Shown: positions 53,590 to 62,779, counted from the first letter of the stretch. The stretch is DNA of 64,000 bases from Lysinibacillus xylanilyticus (GCF_001183605.1 NZ_LFXJ01000005.1:2052809-2116808); one strand, 5' to 3'. Notes: generated by a model from the sequence alone, not told the origin. Made by a program: numbers and translations.

Positions 53590-55215
53590 TTAGTTTAATT
53601 TCATTTTCATGTAATCGTCATAATTACCGTTAAAGATACTCGTGCCAGTTGGGGAAAGCTCCACCATTTTATGTGCTAGCTTATTAAGAAAATATCGATC
53701 ATGTGAAATAAAGAAAAGTGTTCCCTCATAATTCAAAAGAGCCTGTTCTAATACTTCTTTACTAAATAAATCAAGGTGATTAGTTGGCTCGTCCATAATA
53801 AGTACGTTTGCTTTTTGCATTACGAGTTTCGATAAAGCTACTCGTGCCCTCTCACCTCCACTGAGGGTAGATATCTTTTTAAACACATCTTCACCAGTAA
53901 ATAAGAAATTCCCTAAAACAGTACGAACTCTCGCTTCTTCAATATGCGGGAACATACTCCAGACCTCATGTAAAATGTTATTATTTGGGTGTAAGTTCGC
54001 TTGCTCTTGATCGCAGTAACCTATCGTCACACCGTTCCCCCAAGTGATAACACCACTATCTGGACTAATCTCCTTTAACAACGTCTTTATTAGTGTTGAT
54101 TTTCCAACACCATTTGGACCAATTAATGCAACCTTATCACCACGATGTAGCTGAAAATTAATATTTTTTAATAGCGGTTGTTGTTCGCATTCAGCCCTAA
54201 AAGAAACCGATAAATCTCGTACCTTTAACACTTCCTTATGAGAGTTTTTTTCCATTAAAAATCCCATCTGTGTGTGTTTTAAATCCTTTAGAGGTTTTTC
54301 AATTCGTTCTATTCTCTCAAGCTGTTTTCTTTTGTTTTTTGCACTTTTAGAAGAAGTAGCCATAGTAATATTGCGTTGTATATAGTCTTCCATTTTCGAA
54401 ATTTTTTGCTGTTGCAGGACATATTTTTTTTCAAGTAAGTTGAGAGTTTTTTCTTTACTTTCTACATATTTGGAGTAATTCCCAACATATTTCCTGACTT
54501 CTGCTCGCTCTATCTCATAAATACCGTCAACAAGTGCATCTAAAAAATATCGATCATGCGAAATGAGAATAATGGACCCCTGGTATGAGCGTAAATACGC
54601 TTCAAGCCAATTTAATGTTGTTAAGTCCAAATGATTCGTCGGTTCATCTAACATTAGTAAATCTGGCTGTTCCAATAAAATTTTCGCTAATGCAAGTCGA
54701 GTTCTTTGTCCACCACTTAGCTGATGAATAGGGGTATTTTTGGATGTACTCCCAAAGCCCATGCCATTAAGAATACTGTTAATTTTAGCTTCCATTTCAT
54801 AGCCACCATGCAGCATAAACCACTCTGATTTTATTGCATATCGCTCCATAATTTTTTCAAATTTTTCAGGATTGTCTATGAACGTCGGTTCGCTCATCTT
54901 CCTTTCAAGCTCTCGAAGTTCTTTTTCAACCTTAAGAAGGTCAGGTAACGCTTCTAACATTTCAGCCCAAATTGTATTGTCTAGCTTCAACCCACTGTCT
55001 TGACGCAAATAACCAATTTTAATACCTTTTCCGATGTAGAGCTCTCCATTATCATAAGGAAGGTCTCCCGCAATTATCTTTAGTAATGTTGATTTACCAG
55101 CACCATTAACACCAATGAGGCCAATTTTATCTCCTCGCTCAATTTTCATCGTTATATTTGAGAGAACTGGATCTCCCAAATAACTTTTACTAATTCCATT
55201 TAATTGAAGTATCAT
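53590..55215 (-). CDS. ABC-F family ATPase (ribosome protection or translation factor)
   Basis: 541 residues with two ATPase domains: Walker A GVNGAGKST and GPNGVGKST, signatures LSGGQRTR and LSGGERAR, Walker B LLMLDEPTNHLD and LIMDEPTNHLD. Between them (about 240-320) is the charged P-site tRNA interaction motif linker. No membrane segments. ABC-F proteins act on the ribosome; some displace antibiotics (Vga, Lsa, VmlR), others aid translation (EttA, YdiF). It is shorter than YdiF, without the C-terminal extension. The upstream leader ORF and double terminators favour an antibiotic-inducible resistance type. Confidence 0.9.
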   Translation of the reverse strand: MILQLNGISKSYLGDPVLSNITMKIERGDKIGLIGVNGAGKSTLLKIIAGDLPYDNGELYIGKGIKIGYLRQDSGLKLDNTIWAEMLEALPDLLKVEKELRELERKMSEPTFIDNPEKFEKIMERYAIKSEWFMLHGGYEMEAKINSILNGMGFGSTSKNTPIHQLSGGQRTRLALAKILLEQPDLLMLDEPTNHLDLTTLNWLEAYLRSYQGSIILISHDRYFLDALVDGIYEIERAEVRKYVGNYSKYVESKEKTLNLLEKKYVLQQQKISKMEDYIQRNITMATSSKSAKNKRKQLERIERIEKPLKDLKHTQMGFLMEKNSHKEVLKVRDLSVSFRAECEQQPLLKNINFQLHRGDKVALIGPNGVGKSTLIKTLLKEISPDSGVITWGNGVTIGYCDQEQANLHPNNNILHEVWSMFPHIEEARVRTVLGNFLFTGEDVFKKISTLSGGERARVALSKLVMQKANVLIMDEPTNHLDLFSKEVLEQALLNYEGTLFFISHDRYFLNKLAHKMVELSPTGTSIFNGNYDDYMKMKLN

Positions 55216-55323
55216 TTATTTAATCTCCTTATAGGTTTAGGCCATCTCTTTTGCAAAGCTAAAACGCTTAACAGATGAATGGACATATAAGGTTACACAT
55301 CTCTTTTCACTCCTTTCAAACAC

Positions 55324-55349
55324 AAAAAAGACGCCGAAAGAACGGCGCC
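55324..55349 (-). terminator. Leader terminator T2 upstream of ABC-F
   Basis: Minus-strand GGCGCCG, loop, CGGCGTC and TTTTTTG. Its arms can also pair with those of T1. Confidence 0.8.
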
Positions 55350-55412
55350 TTAAAAGTGCGAAGAAAACCCTACAAACAAGGGAAATATTTCTTATAACTC
55401 ACAATAGAACAT

Positions 55413-55440
55413 AAAAAAGCGCCGTACAGAACCGGCGCCA
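55413..55440 (-). terminator. Leader terminator T1 upstream of ABC-F
   Basis: Minus-strand GGCGCCGGTTCTGTACGGCGC as hairpin, followed by TTTTTTATG. About 50 bases after the leader ORF stop. T1 and T2 share the GCGCCG arms, so alternative pairing is possible. Confidence 0.8.
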
Positions 55441-55492
55441 CAATACGTAATTATATTTATACAAGTTCATCAAAAATTAATGACTACAATTG

Positions 55493-55645
55493 TTAAAATA
55501 AGAAGGCAAAAGCTTCCGGAATCTGTTTTCGATATGAAATTTGCTTAAAAAAGGGCAGACTTCTCCCTTTGACAGCAATTCCCCCACCGAGAATGTAAGA
55601 TTTTACCTCTTTTTCTGCTAAGCCTTTTGCGAATACAGTTTCCAT
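55493..55645 (-). CDS. Leader peptide ORF of the ABC-F gene
   Basis: 50 codons, starting ATG at 55645 with an excellent site (GAAAGGAGGT, 6 bases upstream). Product begins METVFAKGLAEKEV and ends PEAFAFLF; it is basic in the middle and has a GGG stretch. No family. It stands ahead of two terminators and the ABC-F gene, as leader ORFs do in antibiotic-induced attenuation (stalled ribosome prevents termination). Confidence 0.65.
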   Translation of the reverse strand: METVFAKGLAEKEVKSYILGGGIAVKGRSLPFFKQISYRKQIPEAFAFLF

Positions 55646-55735
55646 CACTTTTACCTCCTTTCGAATTTAGTATCTACTAATCTATCACAAAACGTTAAAG
55701 AACACAAATCCCTTAATTGCCTAAGTTTCCGTTAT

Positions 55736-55940
55736 TATACCCCCATTCACATGTAGTACCTGAACAGTAACTAAGGACAAGTCATCAGAAGCTAAGGAGC
55801 TCAAATGGCTGCACAGCTCTCACACGGATTCCCTTATTCACTAATTGCAATGATAATGACCTAGTAAACAAAATAATAGCTTCTTCTGTAGAGAAATAAT
55901 CAACCAGTAATGGAGCACCAGCATAGGCTGTCACATACTA
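55736..55940 (-). pseudogene. SDR oxidoreductase remnant
   Basis: Minus strand reads SVTAYAGAPLLVDYFSTEEA, then FTRSLSLQLVNKGIRVRAV, and in another frame LASDDLSLVTVQVLHVNGG. These match the active-site Tyr region (Lys lost) and the C-terminus of YhxC-type SDRs, with the part between deleted. Not functional. Confidence 0.6.
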
Positions 55941-56220
55941 TAATTTAATGAATAAACTTCCATCAATGAATAACAGTAATTTAATTATGCTATAACTAAC
56001 TTAGTACACTAAAAGCTAATGTCATATTAGCTTCGATTATATAATTAAGGAACCTCTATTCGATTAGCACGTTACTTTATAATGGCACTTTTTTAATCTG
56101 CTTGACATAAAAAAAATCATAGTGAATAATTGTGAGTCATTGTTCGTGTTAACTCTAACAATGCACGTAACAAATATGATTAGATTCCCTTCTTACATTG
56201 GAGGTATTTTTATTAACACC
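55941..56220. other. AT-rich spacer before yibE/F genes
   Basis: No gene is supported. GGAGGT at 56200-56205 is the probable ribosome site region of the next gene. Confidence 0.4.
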
Positions 56221-57333
56221 TTGAAAAGAAAAACTAATAGTAAAGTTATTTTTTATACCTTTATTGCAATTTGCTTTATCGCTTCTGTTTTTTTCGTTTA
56301 TCACAACGAAGCATTTTATGACCGTCCAATTGCAGAAGTTATAAAAACGGAATTAAAAGAATCAAACCCTGTAACGGATATGTATGATAATGATGATCAT
56401 TTATATACTCAACTTATTACAGCTGTATTAAAAAATGGTGAAGAAAAAGGGAAGCTTATTCATTTTACAAATGAGTATTCAACATCTGGAGCCTACGATC
56501 AAGAATATCATGTTGGGAATAAATTATTTGTTTCCATTAAAGCGAATACGGACAAAAATGGAGATTTAGCTGGGACAATTTTAGACGTGAAGCGTGATCA
56601 GTTCGTCTTGATAGTAGCGTGGATTTTTATTTTTGCTTTGCTGATTGTTGGAAAAAGACAAGGATTATTTTCAATCATCAGTTTAATTGTAAATTCTCTT
56701 GTATTATCTTTCGCCTTGGATTTATATGTGAATGCAAATATAAATTTGATATTTATAAGTGGGGTATGTGTTCTTTTATTTACGGTCATTTCTTTAATAC
56801 TCATTAACGGCTTGAATGAAAAAACATATGCAGGGATTGTTGCAACACTAATCGGAACATTTATTTCGTTATTGATTAGCGCTTTAGTTCTGTGGATCAC
56901 AAACGAGAATGGAATTCGATATGAAGAGATGCAATTTTTAACGCGACCTTATCGAGTGATTTTTATGGCTGGGTTATTTATTGGAGCACTAGGAGCTGTA
57001 ATGGACGTCTCAATCACAATGGCTTCTTCAATGTTCGCTTTATTTGAGCAAAACCAAGATATTTCTAACCAAGCACTGAAAACCTCAGGGATGGATATCG
57101 GGAAAGACATTATGGGAACGATTACAAGTATTTTGTTTTTTGTTTATATTTGTGGGTCAATTCCTATGTTAATTTTATATTTAAAAAATTCATATCCATT
57201 AGGACAAACACTTTCCTTGAACCTTTCGTTAGAATTAGCTAGAGCCTTAGCAGGTGGAATCGGTGTTGTCTTAACGATTCCAATCAGTCTATACACTTCT
57301 ATTTTTTTCATTAATCGAAAGAGGGCAAAATAA
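56221..57333 (+). CDS. YibE/F-like membrane protein, long subunit
   Basis: 370 residues from the TTG at 56221; GGAGGT is 15 bases upstream, so an ATT start nearer to it cannot be excluded. One N-terminal helix, an extracellular domain of about 110 residues (to about residue 125), then seven or eight helices. The conserved membrane part includes GALGAVMDVSITMASS and GMDIGKDIMGTI, the YibE/F signature. The function of the family is not established; transport is assumed. It overlaps the next gene by one base. Confidence 0.8.
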   Translation: MKRKTNSKVIFYTFIAICFIASVFFVYHNEAFYDRPIAEVIKTELKESNPVTDMYDNDDHLYTQLITAVLKNGEEKGKLIHFTNEYSTSGAYDQEYHVGNKLFVSIKANTDKNGDLAGTILDVKRDQFVLIVAWIFIFALLIVGKRQGLFSIISLIVNSLVLSFALDLYVNANINLIFISGVCVLLFTVISLILINGLNEKTYAGIVATLIGTFISLLISALVLWITNENGIRYEEMQFLTRPYRVIFMAGLFIGALGAVMDVSITMASSMFALFEQNQDISNQALKTSGMDIGKDIMGTITSILFFVYICGSIPMLILYLKNSYPLGQTLSLNLSLELARALAGGIGVVLTIPISLYTSIFFINRKRAK

Positions 57334-58109
57334 TGAATGTATTAGTATGGTTAACTGCCATTTTATTCATATTGATGATCGTTATTGGTGGAAAAAAAGG
57401 TGTACGATCTTTTCTATCTTTATTTTTAAACTTTGGAGTACTCTTTATAACTATCTTTTTAATGACCAGTCAGAAAAATAGTCCGATATTATTAACGCTC
57501 ATTGCCTGTACCGTCATTAGCTGGATTAGCTTATTTTTTATTAATGAAATGAGCAGTAAAACGGTAATTGCATTCATTTCTACGATGATTACGATTGTAA
57601 TTTTATTACTTTTCATTGTATTTGTAACGGAAAAATCAATGATTCGAGGATTCGGGGCAGAATCTGCAGAAGAAATTAGTATATTTTCTCTTTATATTGG
57701 GGTTAATTTTGTGCAAATTGGGGCTTCCGTTATTATTATGAGTACGATTGGAGCAATTTTGGATGTTGCCATTTCCATCGCTACTTCCATGCATGAGATT
57801 CTTCACCATAACCCATTAATTAGCAGAAGAAAATTATTCACATCAGGTTTAAGCATCGGGAGGGACATTTTAGGTACAGATACAAATACATTATTTTTCG
57901 CTTTCTTTGGTGGATATTTAAGCTTGCTCATATGGTTTAAAGATTTATCTTATTCAATTGGCGAAATTATTAATTCTAAAATATTTGCCACTGAACTAAT
58001 TATGATATTTTGCGCAGGCATTGGAATCGCACTTATCATTCCTATTACTTCCTCAGTAAATGCATATTATTTAACAAAAAAACGAGATACAATACAAGAT
58101 GCTTCATAA
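57333..58109 (+). CDS. YibE/F-like membrane protein, short subunit
   Basis: 258 residues, about seven helices and no extracellular domain. Signature STIGAILDVAISIATSMHEI and GLSIGRDILGTDTNTL parallels its partner. The ATG overlaps the partner's stop (TAATG), so the two are co-translated and probably form one complex. Confidence 0.85.
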   Translation: MNVLVWLTAILFILMIVIGGKKGVRSFLSLFLNFGVLFITIFLMTSQKNSPILLTLIACTVISWISLFFINEMSSKTVIAFISTMITIVILLLFIVFVTEKSMIRGFGAESAEEISIFSLYIGVNFVQIGASVIIMSTIGAILDVAISIATSMHEILHHNPLISRRKLFTSGLSIGRDILGTDTNTLFFAFFGGYLSLLIWFKDLSYSIGEIINSKIFATELIMIFCAGIGIALIIPITSSVNAYYLTKKRDTIQDAS

Positions 58110-58113
58110 TAGC

Positions 58114-58158
58114 CGTACCTGTCAACCAGCTCAAACAACGGATGACAGGTACTTTTTT
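58114..58158 (+). terminator. Terminator of the yibE/F pair
   Basis: Arms GTACCTGTCA and TGACAGGTAC with a 19-base loop, then TTTTTTG. Confidence 0.9.
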
Positions 58159-58351
58159 GTCCATTCAACTACATAAAATTTTATAGAAGCTTTCATTATT
58201 GAATTCGACGTATTTTTCGGTACAATATTTACCAAAGAAGATGCCTTACGCACCTTTACCTGAAAAAATATTTACCCATTAGTAAAAAAATTATTCAACT
58301 GGGGTTATTTTAATACGTTGTTTCATATTCTGTATAATCATGTCATTAATA

Positions 58352-58851
58352 TCAATTCTGCCTCAGCATAATTGCGTCCGGAATCAACTTTGTGCTTAGG
58401 CCTGCAGATGTCTTTTGCGCGAAAGCGTAGCGGCAGCAGCACCGACGCAGGTCAGTTAGCCTTTATCGCATGGATGCGATGTTTTTAGGCTAACATCCAA
58501 TATTGAACTCTTTTCCGATTTCCGCGACATCCGCCGGAGGCTGTGGTCCAACAGATGTTTTTTGCACCAAAGCGTAGTGCTAACGCAGTGGAGCAACAGG
58601 GTTTGTCTGTGCGATAGCGAAGCGGCAGCAACAGTATGATGTTGGTCTCCCAGTCGTTGCCACAGGACGTAGCGTTCTTAGACTGAGTTCTTCTATTTCT
58701 GCGGATGTATGGACACCGCTGAAAAGTGACTTGAAACCGCATTCATCTTTCAACCTATAGAGGTGAGAGACTTTTGTAACTGTCGTTTCACTTACGTTAC
58801 ATAAAACATCTGTAGCTGACGCTACCAAAACACTTGCTGAAAGAAGTTAAA
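58352..58851. repeat. Mosaic repeat, type 1 (copy G, longest)
   Basis: About 500 bp with nearly all modules: opening TCAATTCTGCCTCAGCATAA, CAGATG...GCGAAAGCGTAGCGGCAG, the hairpin GTTAGCC/GGCTAAC around GCATGGATGCGATG, GACATCCGCCGGAGGCTG, a further GCGATAGCGAAGCGGCAG module, a GCGGATG/CACCGC piece, an IS605-like AACCTATAGAGGTGAGAGAC hairpin, and the end GCTGAAAGAAGTTAAA. No believable ORF. Confidence 0.85.
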
Positions 58852-58917
58852 AAAGTCAGTAACATTTTCAAGAAAAAAACGTCTTTACAACTAGATGATT
58901 AAAGGAGAAAGTTTGTC

Positions 58918-59535
58918 ATGAAATATATTATCTTTGATTTTGATGGAACACTGGCAGATTCTACAGCAGTGTTTGCATCAGCTTGGAATACGATTGCGCA
59001 AAAATATAAATTTAAAGGAATAGAGTTAAAGGAAATCGAATCATTGAAAAAATTATCTATAGCGGAGCGAAGTAAATTATTCGACTTCCCTATGTATAAA
59101 TTGCCCATGATTTTACCACAGTTTTATCGCTTGTATCGCCAGTCATTAAACGATGTTCATCTTTATGATGGTATTAAAGAAGTTCTTATGGAAATTGATA
59201 AAAAGGGCTATAAAATTCTTATTATTTCCTCCAATTCACAGGAGAACATTTTAGAATTTCTAAAAATGAACCGCATTCATTGTGTGTCAAATGTTCTTTC
59301 TTCAACCCGTATTTTCGGAAAAGATAAAGTGATAAAAAAATTTTTAAAGGACTCAGGCGTTACACCTTCAGATGTGTTTTACATTGGTGATGAGCAAAGA
59401 GATATTGTAGCCTGCAAGAAAGTGGGCGTGCCTATTATTTGGGTTAGTTGGGGATATGACGCTATTGAAGTTATACAACAAGAGGAACCCGAATACAAAG
59501 TTACTACTCCACAAGAAATTTTAAATATCATATAA
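58918..59535 (+). CDS. HAD-family hydrolase
   Basis: 205 residues. Motif I DFDGTLADS (residues about 6-14), motif II IISSNSQ near 99, Lys in GKDKVIKKFL near 140, and motif IV YIGDEQRDIVACKKVG near 160. Small helical cap, class IA, as in phosphoglycolate phosphatase or pyrophosphatase PpaX. ATG follows AAAGGAG. Substrate unknown. Confidence 0.88.
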   Translation: MKYIIFDFDGTLADSTAVFASAWNTIAQKYKFKGIELKEIESLKKLSIAERSKLFDFPMYKLPMILPQFYRLYRQSLNDVHLYDGIKEVLMEIDKKGYKILIISSNSQENILEFLKMNRIHCVSNVLSSTRIFGKDKVIKKFLKDSGVTPSDVFYIGDEQRDIVACKKVGVPIIWVSWGYDAIEVIQQEEPEYKVTTPQEILNII

Positions 59536-59538
59536 ACT

Positions 59539-59580
59539 AAGAGGATCATAGCGATTAAAAAATTGCTATGATCCTCTTGG
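59539..59580. terminator. Hairpin after HAD gene
   Basis: Arms AAGAGGATCATAGC and GCTATGATCCTCTT around 12 bases. Weak T run, so it may be an RNA-stabilising end rather than a strong terminator. Confidence 0.65.
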
Positions 59581-59722
59581 TGTTATTGAATATGTGTAAT
59601 GATAAATACAGTATCGCTCTTCTGCAAAACGGGGGGGTGATTTCCGACTATTTTTTTCGAGAAGAAAATAAAATGTCAGATGTACTTCTCTACCAAGTAT
59701 TATCTTTCTAATGTCCCAACAA

Positions 59723-59747
59723 AAAAAGACACCTTTGTAAGTGTCTA
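59723..59747 (-). terminator. Terminator of the VanW gene
   Basis: Minus-strand AGACACTT, loop, AGGTGTC and seven T. Confidence 0.8.
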
Positions 59748-59756
59748 TAAAAAATA

Positions 59757-60749
59757 CTATGGGTTTTTCAAAATTGCTACATATTTTTCTGCTGTTCTTA
59801 TCTCAATTGTAAGAGAATTTTTACTATAGTTAGCTTTAATTAAAAATGGTACGTCGGTTGTATTTTGAAATTTAAAATCTAAGCCACCATAAGAAACTGT
59901 AGCGTCTCTTCCTTTTGGAACATACCCAACATCTAAAGAATGGTGATGACGTTCTACAAATTTTACTGGTATTTGATCAACTGCGTTAAATAAGGTTGAG
60001 GACGTTTGACAGATACCTCCTCCAATGCCCATCACCACCTTTTTGTTGATGATCTCTGGAGCAGGTTGATAACCATTCACTTCGTCCCTAGGCCCAACGA
60101 CAGTATTAAAGGAGAAATTATCTCCGCTTCCAACGATAACATTATTAATTGCCTTCGCAGAAAGTTCAATATTTTTATTTCTTCCTACATCATGGGTATT
60201 GAAGTAAGTTGTATAGGATGCAACAACTACGTCTTCTAAATAAGGAATATCTTCAAAATAATACCCACTTTCTGTAACATAAAGTGGCATTTCCACTTTG
60301 CCTCCGGTTGCTGATGCTTCTAATATTCTCTCTACTAATTCACTTTCTTTTAAAACAATTAAAGGACTACCTTTAATTACTTTTCCTTGATCGTCCAGCT
60401 TATCAAGTATCATACGCTTATCATAACCTGCTGTTTTTTCATTCCCTCTTGCTAAATCTTTTGCTAATTGCTCAATTTGTTTTGTATACGATTGTCTATT
60501 ACTTTCATAGTCCATTTCTTTCGGTGAAATTGTTTGTATGATAGCTTTTGTTGAAGGGTCCACAATTTCAACAATGACTGGCTCCGTTTGTTGTTGTTCA
60601 AAGGTAACAGGCTTTTTTACATCATCAGCTTTTTGCTTTGACTCTTGAACTTGTTGTTCTTGTTTTTTCTCATCCTCAGACTTCCCCTGACAGCCAACTA
60701 GCCCAATAGAACAAATAATACATAGCGTGGTCATCCACTTCTTTTTCAA
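59757..60749 (-). CDS. VanW-family lipoprotein
   Basis: About 330 residues from the TTG at 60749 (AGGTG 6 bases upstream). A lipoprotein signal ends in lipobox LVGC, followed by a Gln/Lys-rich linker (about 22-50) and a VanW domain in the C-terminal half (NNVIVGSGDNFSFN, GGGICQTSSTLFNAV, RHHHSLDVGYVP). VanW domains occur in surface proteins near glycopeptide resistance or G5 domains; the function is unknown. It stands alone, with no van cluster. Confidence 0.85.
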   Translation of the reverse strand: MKKKWMTTLCIICSIGLVGCQGKSEDEKKQEQQVQESKQKADDVKKPVTFEQQQTEPVIVEIVDPSTKAIIQTISPKEMDYESNRQSYTKQIEQLAKDLARGNEKTAGYDKRMILDKLDDQGKVIKGSPLIVLKESELVERILEASATGGKVEMPLYVTESGYYFEDIPYLEDVVVASYTTYFNTHDVGRNKNIELSAKAINNVIVGSGDNFSFNTVVGPRDEVNGYQPAPEIINKKVVMGIGGGICQTSSTLFNAVDQIPVKFVERHHHSLDVGYVPKGRDATVSYGGLDFKFQNTTDVPFLIKANYSKNSLTIEIRTAEKYVAILKNP

Positions 60750-60887
60750 ATAAAACACCTACCCTATCGTCATACTACAGAGACATCTTATTCGTGTATT
60801 GCTGATAGTGTGTTTCATTTCATCATTTTTATTTGTTTATATAATGAAAACACTCTACAAATGAATGACATTGTAGAGCGCTATTTT

Positions 60888-61511
60888 TTATTTTGCATAT
60901 TTCACATTAAACCTATAAATCAACATTATATAAATCCAATCATAAATAAAAATTGCAAGCGAAATAATAGTAATCAATGGTGTTCTAAAATACAAATAGA
61001 AGCAAACTGCTGCTAACGCAGTACCTACCATTTTACAAACGGCTATGCCCATTGATTGTCCACTTAAGTTCCCTCTTTGTATGAATAAGGCGATAAAAAG
61101 CCCTGACATCATCAGATTTTGGAAAAATGCGGCATATACGCCTGCCTTATCATTGAATTCATGCATCATCGCTAAAATCGTGAAAAAGCTTACTACTAGT
61201 GTTATGAAAAAAGATGAATAAAATACTTTTCTCGGAATAATTTTTTTATACTCTTTATAACCATAAAGTAAAAATTGCATCAGAATGAAGATATCCAAAA
61301 GAAACCACAGGAAAGTAAGGATCCTATGCAAGTCATTTAGCGGGTACACAAATGTAAAAATAAATTCCCATGAAATATTGGCACAAATTGCGGCCATGGG
61401 CATCCCATATCTCTTATCCCGTATTCCTTGTTTGATGATTAATATATATGTAATAATCCAAAAAAACCACATGCCTAATTGTGAGATCAGTATGAATTTT
61501 TCTTGAGTCAC
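60888..61511 (-). CDS. Transmembrane terpene-cyclase-like protein (Pyr4/PaxB type)
   Basis: 207 residues from the GTG at 61511, which has AAGGAG 9 bases upstream. Seven hydrophobic helices. The second helix region has AAICANISWEFIFTFVYP, and the last has FIYDWIYIMLIY. A Trp-Glu pair and an Asp in the last helix correspond to the acidic residues of fungal Pyr4/PaxB-type transmembrane terpene cyclases; bacterial proteins of this shape are annotated as such. No prenyltransferase lies near, so the substrate is open. Confidence 0.6.
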   Translation of the reverse strand: MTQEKFILISQLGMWFFWIITYILIIKQGIRDKRYGMPMAAICANISWEFIFTFVYPLNDLHRILTFLWFLLDIFILMQFLLYGYKEYKKIIPRKVFYSSFFITLVVSFFTILAMMHEFNDKAGVYAAFFQNLMMSGLFIALFIQRGNLSGQSMGIAVCKMVGTALAAVCFYLYFRTPLITIISLAIFIYDWIYIMLIYRFNVKYAK

Positions 61512-61681
61512 ATTTACAAACTCCTTCCCTCTAATTCTCATTCTTCGATACTATATGTGAAGAAATCTAGTCTTTATGTCAAAAGAATTGTAGAAGGGTT
61601 TGTAAATACTTCTTAAAAATCTTAAGAGTGAGCGCCTATACATTCATTAACCAATCATATATAGTAAGACGAGGTGATAAT

Positions 61682-62446
61682 ATGAAAACTAAAATTTATT
61701 TTGAAAACGATCAATTTATCGCAGGCACTACCTTAAAGGATGACATCGAGCTGGAACTAAACAATATGGCATTGCACACATGTGTGAATGAAGCAGATGT
61801 GCTAGAAAATCGAAAAAAATTAGCAGCTACTTTAGATTGCGACTTAAATAATTTTATTTGCACTCAACAAACACATAGTGCTAATTTTCATAAAGTCACG
61901 ATTGCTGATAAAGGACGCGGCGCTGAGCACACGAACACTGCTATTAGTAATACCGATGCACTTTATACATTAGAGACGAATTTACTTTTATGTAGTTTTA
62001 CAGCAGATTGTGTACCTGTCATTTTTTACAATGAAATCAATGGCCTTATTGGCGTGGTGCATTCAGGCTGGCAAGGCACAGTCAAGGAAGTCACATCAAA
62101 GCTTTTCCAACATTTGATGGAGCATGAGCAATGTAATCCACATGATTTTCACGTACAAATCGGTATGGCACTTAGTCAGCAAAAATTTGAAGTGGATGCA
62201 GATGTTTATGAAAAATTCTACAACCTAGGCTATGCTGAGGACTTTATGTATTACAATGCACAAACAAATAAATATCATATCGATAATCAGCAAACTGTCA
62301 AAAAACAATGTGAGCTTGCAGGTATTCCTCCTGAGCAGATATTGATTGATTCAACGTGCACATTCCTCAGCCCAGATGGTTTTTCCTACCGTCAAGATAA
62401 ACAGGCTGGCAGACATTTAAGCTTTATTATGCGTAAAGAACAATAA
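61682..62446 (+). CDS. pgeF: Peptidoglycan editing factor PgeF (YfiH/laccase-domain family)
   Basis: 254 residues from the ATG at 61682 (GAGGTGAT upstream). The family zinc/active-site residues are seen: QQTHSAN (His near 66), FTADCVPV (Cys near 106) and VHSGWQGTVKEV (His near 122). PgeF removes wrongly incorporated Ser from wall precursors; older names are polyphenol oxidase or multicopper oxidase-like. A mosaic repeat starts immediately after the stop. Confidence 0.88.
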   Translation: MKTKIYFENDQFIAGTTLKDDIELELNNMALHTCVNEADVLENRKKLAATLDCDLNNFICTQQTHSANFHKVTIADKGRGAEHTNTAISNTDALYTLETNLLLCSFTADCVPVIFYNEINGLIGVVHSGWQGTVKEVTSKLFQHLMEHEQCNPHDFHVQIGMALSQQKFEVDADVYEKFYNLGYAEDFMYYNAQTNKYHIDNQQTVKKQCELAGIPPEQILIDSTCTFLSPDGFSYRQDKQAGRHLSFIMRKEQ

Positions 62447-62447
62447 A

Positions 62448-62614
62448 TCAATTTTTCTTCCGCTAAATTGCGACGGAATCGGCTTTGTGCTTAGTCCTGC
62501 AGATGTGTTTTGCACGAAAGCGTAGCGGCAGATGTTTTTTCGCGAAAGCGTAGCGGCAGCGGCAGATGTTTTTTCGCGAAAGCGTAGCGGCAGAGTAGCG
62601 GCAGAGTAAGTTAA
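62448..62614. repeat. Mosaic repeat, type 1 (copy H)
   Basis: It begins one base after the pgeF stop (TCAATTTTTCTTCC, then GACGGAATCGGCTTTGTGCTTAG). It has three GCGAAAGCGTAGCGGCAG modules with CAGATGTTTT spacing and ends at AGTAAGTTAAAA. Confidence 0.85.
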
Positions 62615-62650
62615 AAGGGACAATCCAACTCATAACGGATTGTCCCTTTT
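62613..62650. terminator. Terminator after pgeF and repeat H
   Basis: Arms AAAAGGGACAATCC and GGATTGTCCCTTTT around ten bases. Confidence 0.9.
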
Positions 62651-62738
62651 ACTAAAAACACTAGTCCTAATGGGAAAAGATCTTTTTAAAGATGCTAAAA
62701 ATAAACAGGCAAAATGGGTAAAATCTTTGTTACAAAAG

Positions 62739-62779
62739 TAAAAAGGATGTATCTCATAGTAGAAATGCACCCTTTTAAT
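62739..62779 (-). terminator. Terminator of the permease at the window end
   Basis: Minus-strand AAAAGGGTGCATTTCTACTA, then a complementary ATACATCCTTTT and T-rich tail. Confidence 0.7.

Noticed and set aside
58485..58828. Overlapping minus-strand frames near 58.5-58.8 kb
   Set aside because: Both are inside mosaic repeat G and reflect its GC-rich modules.
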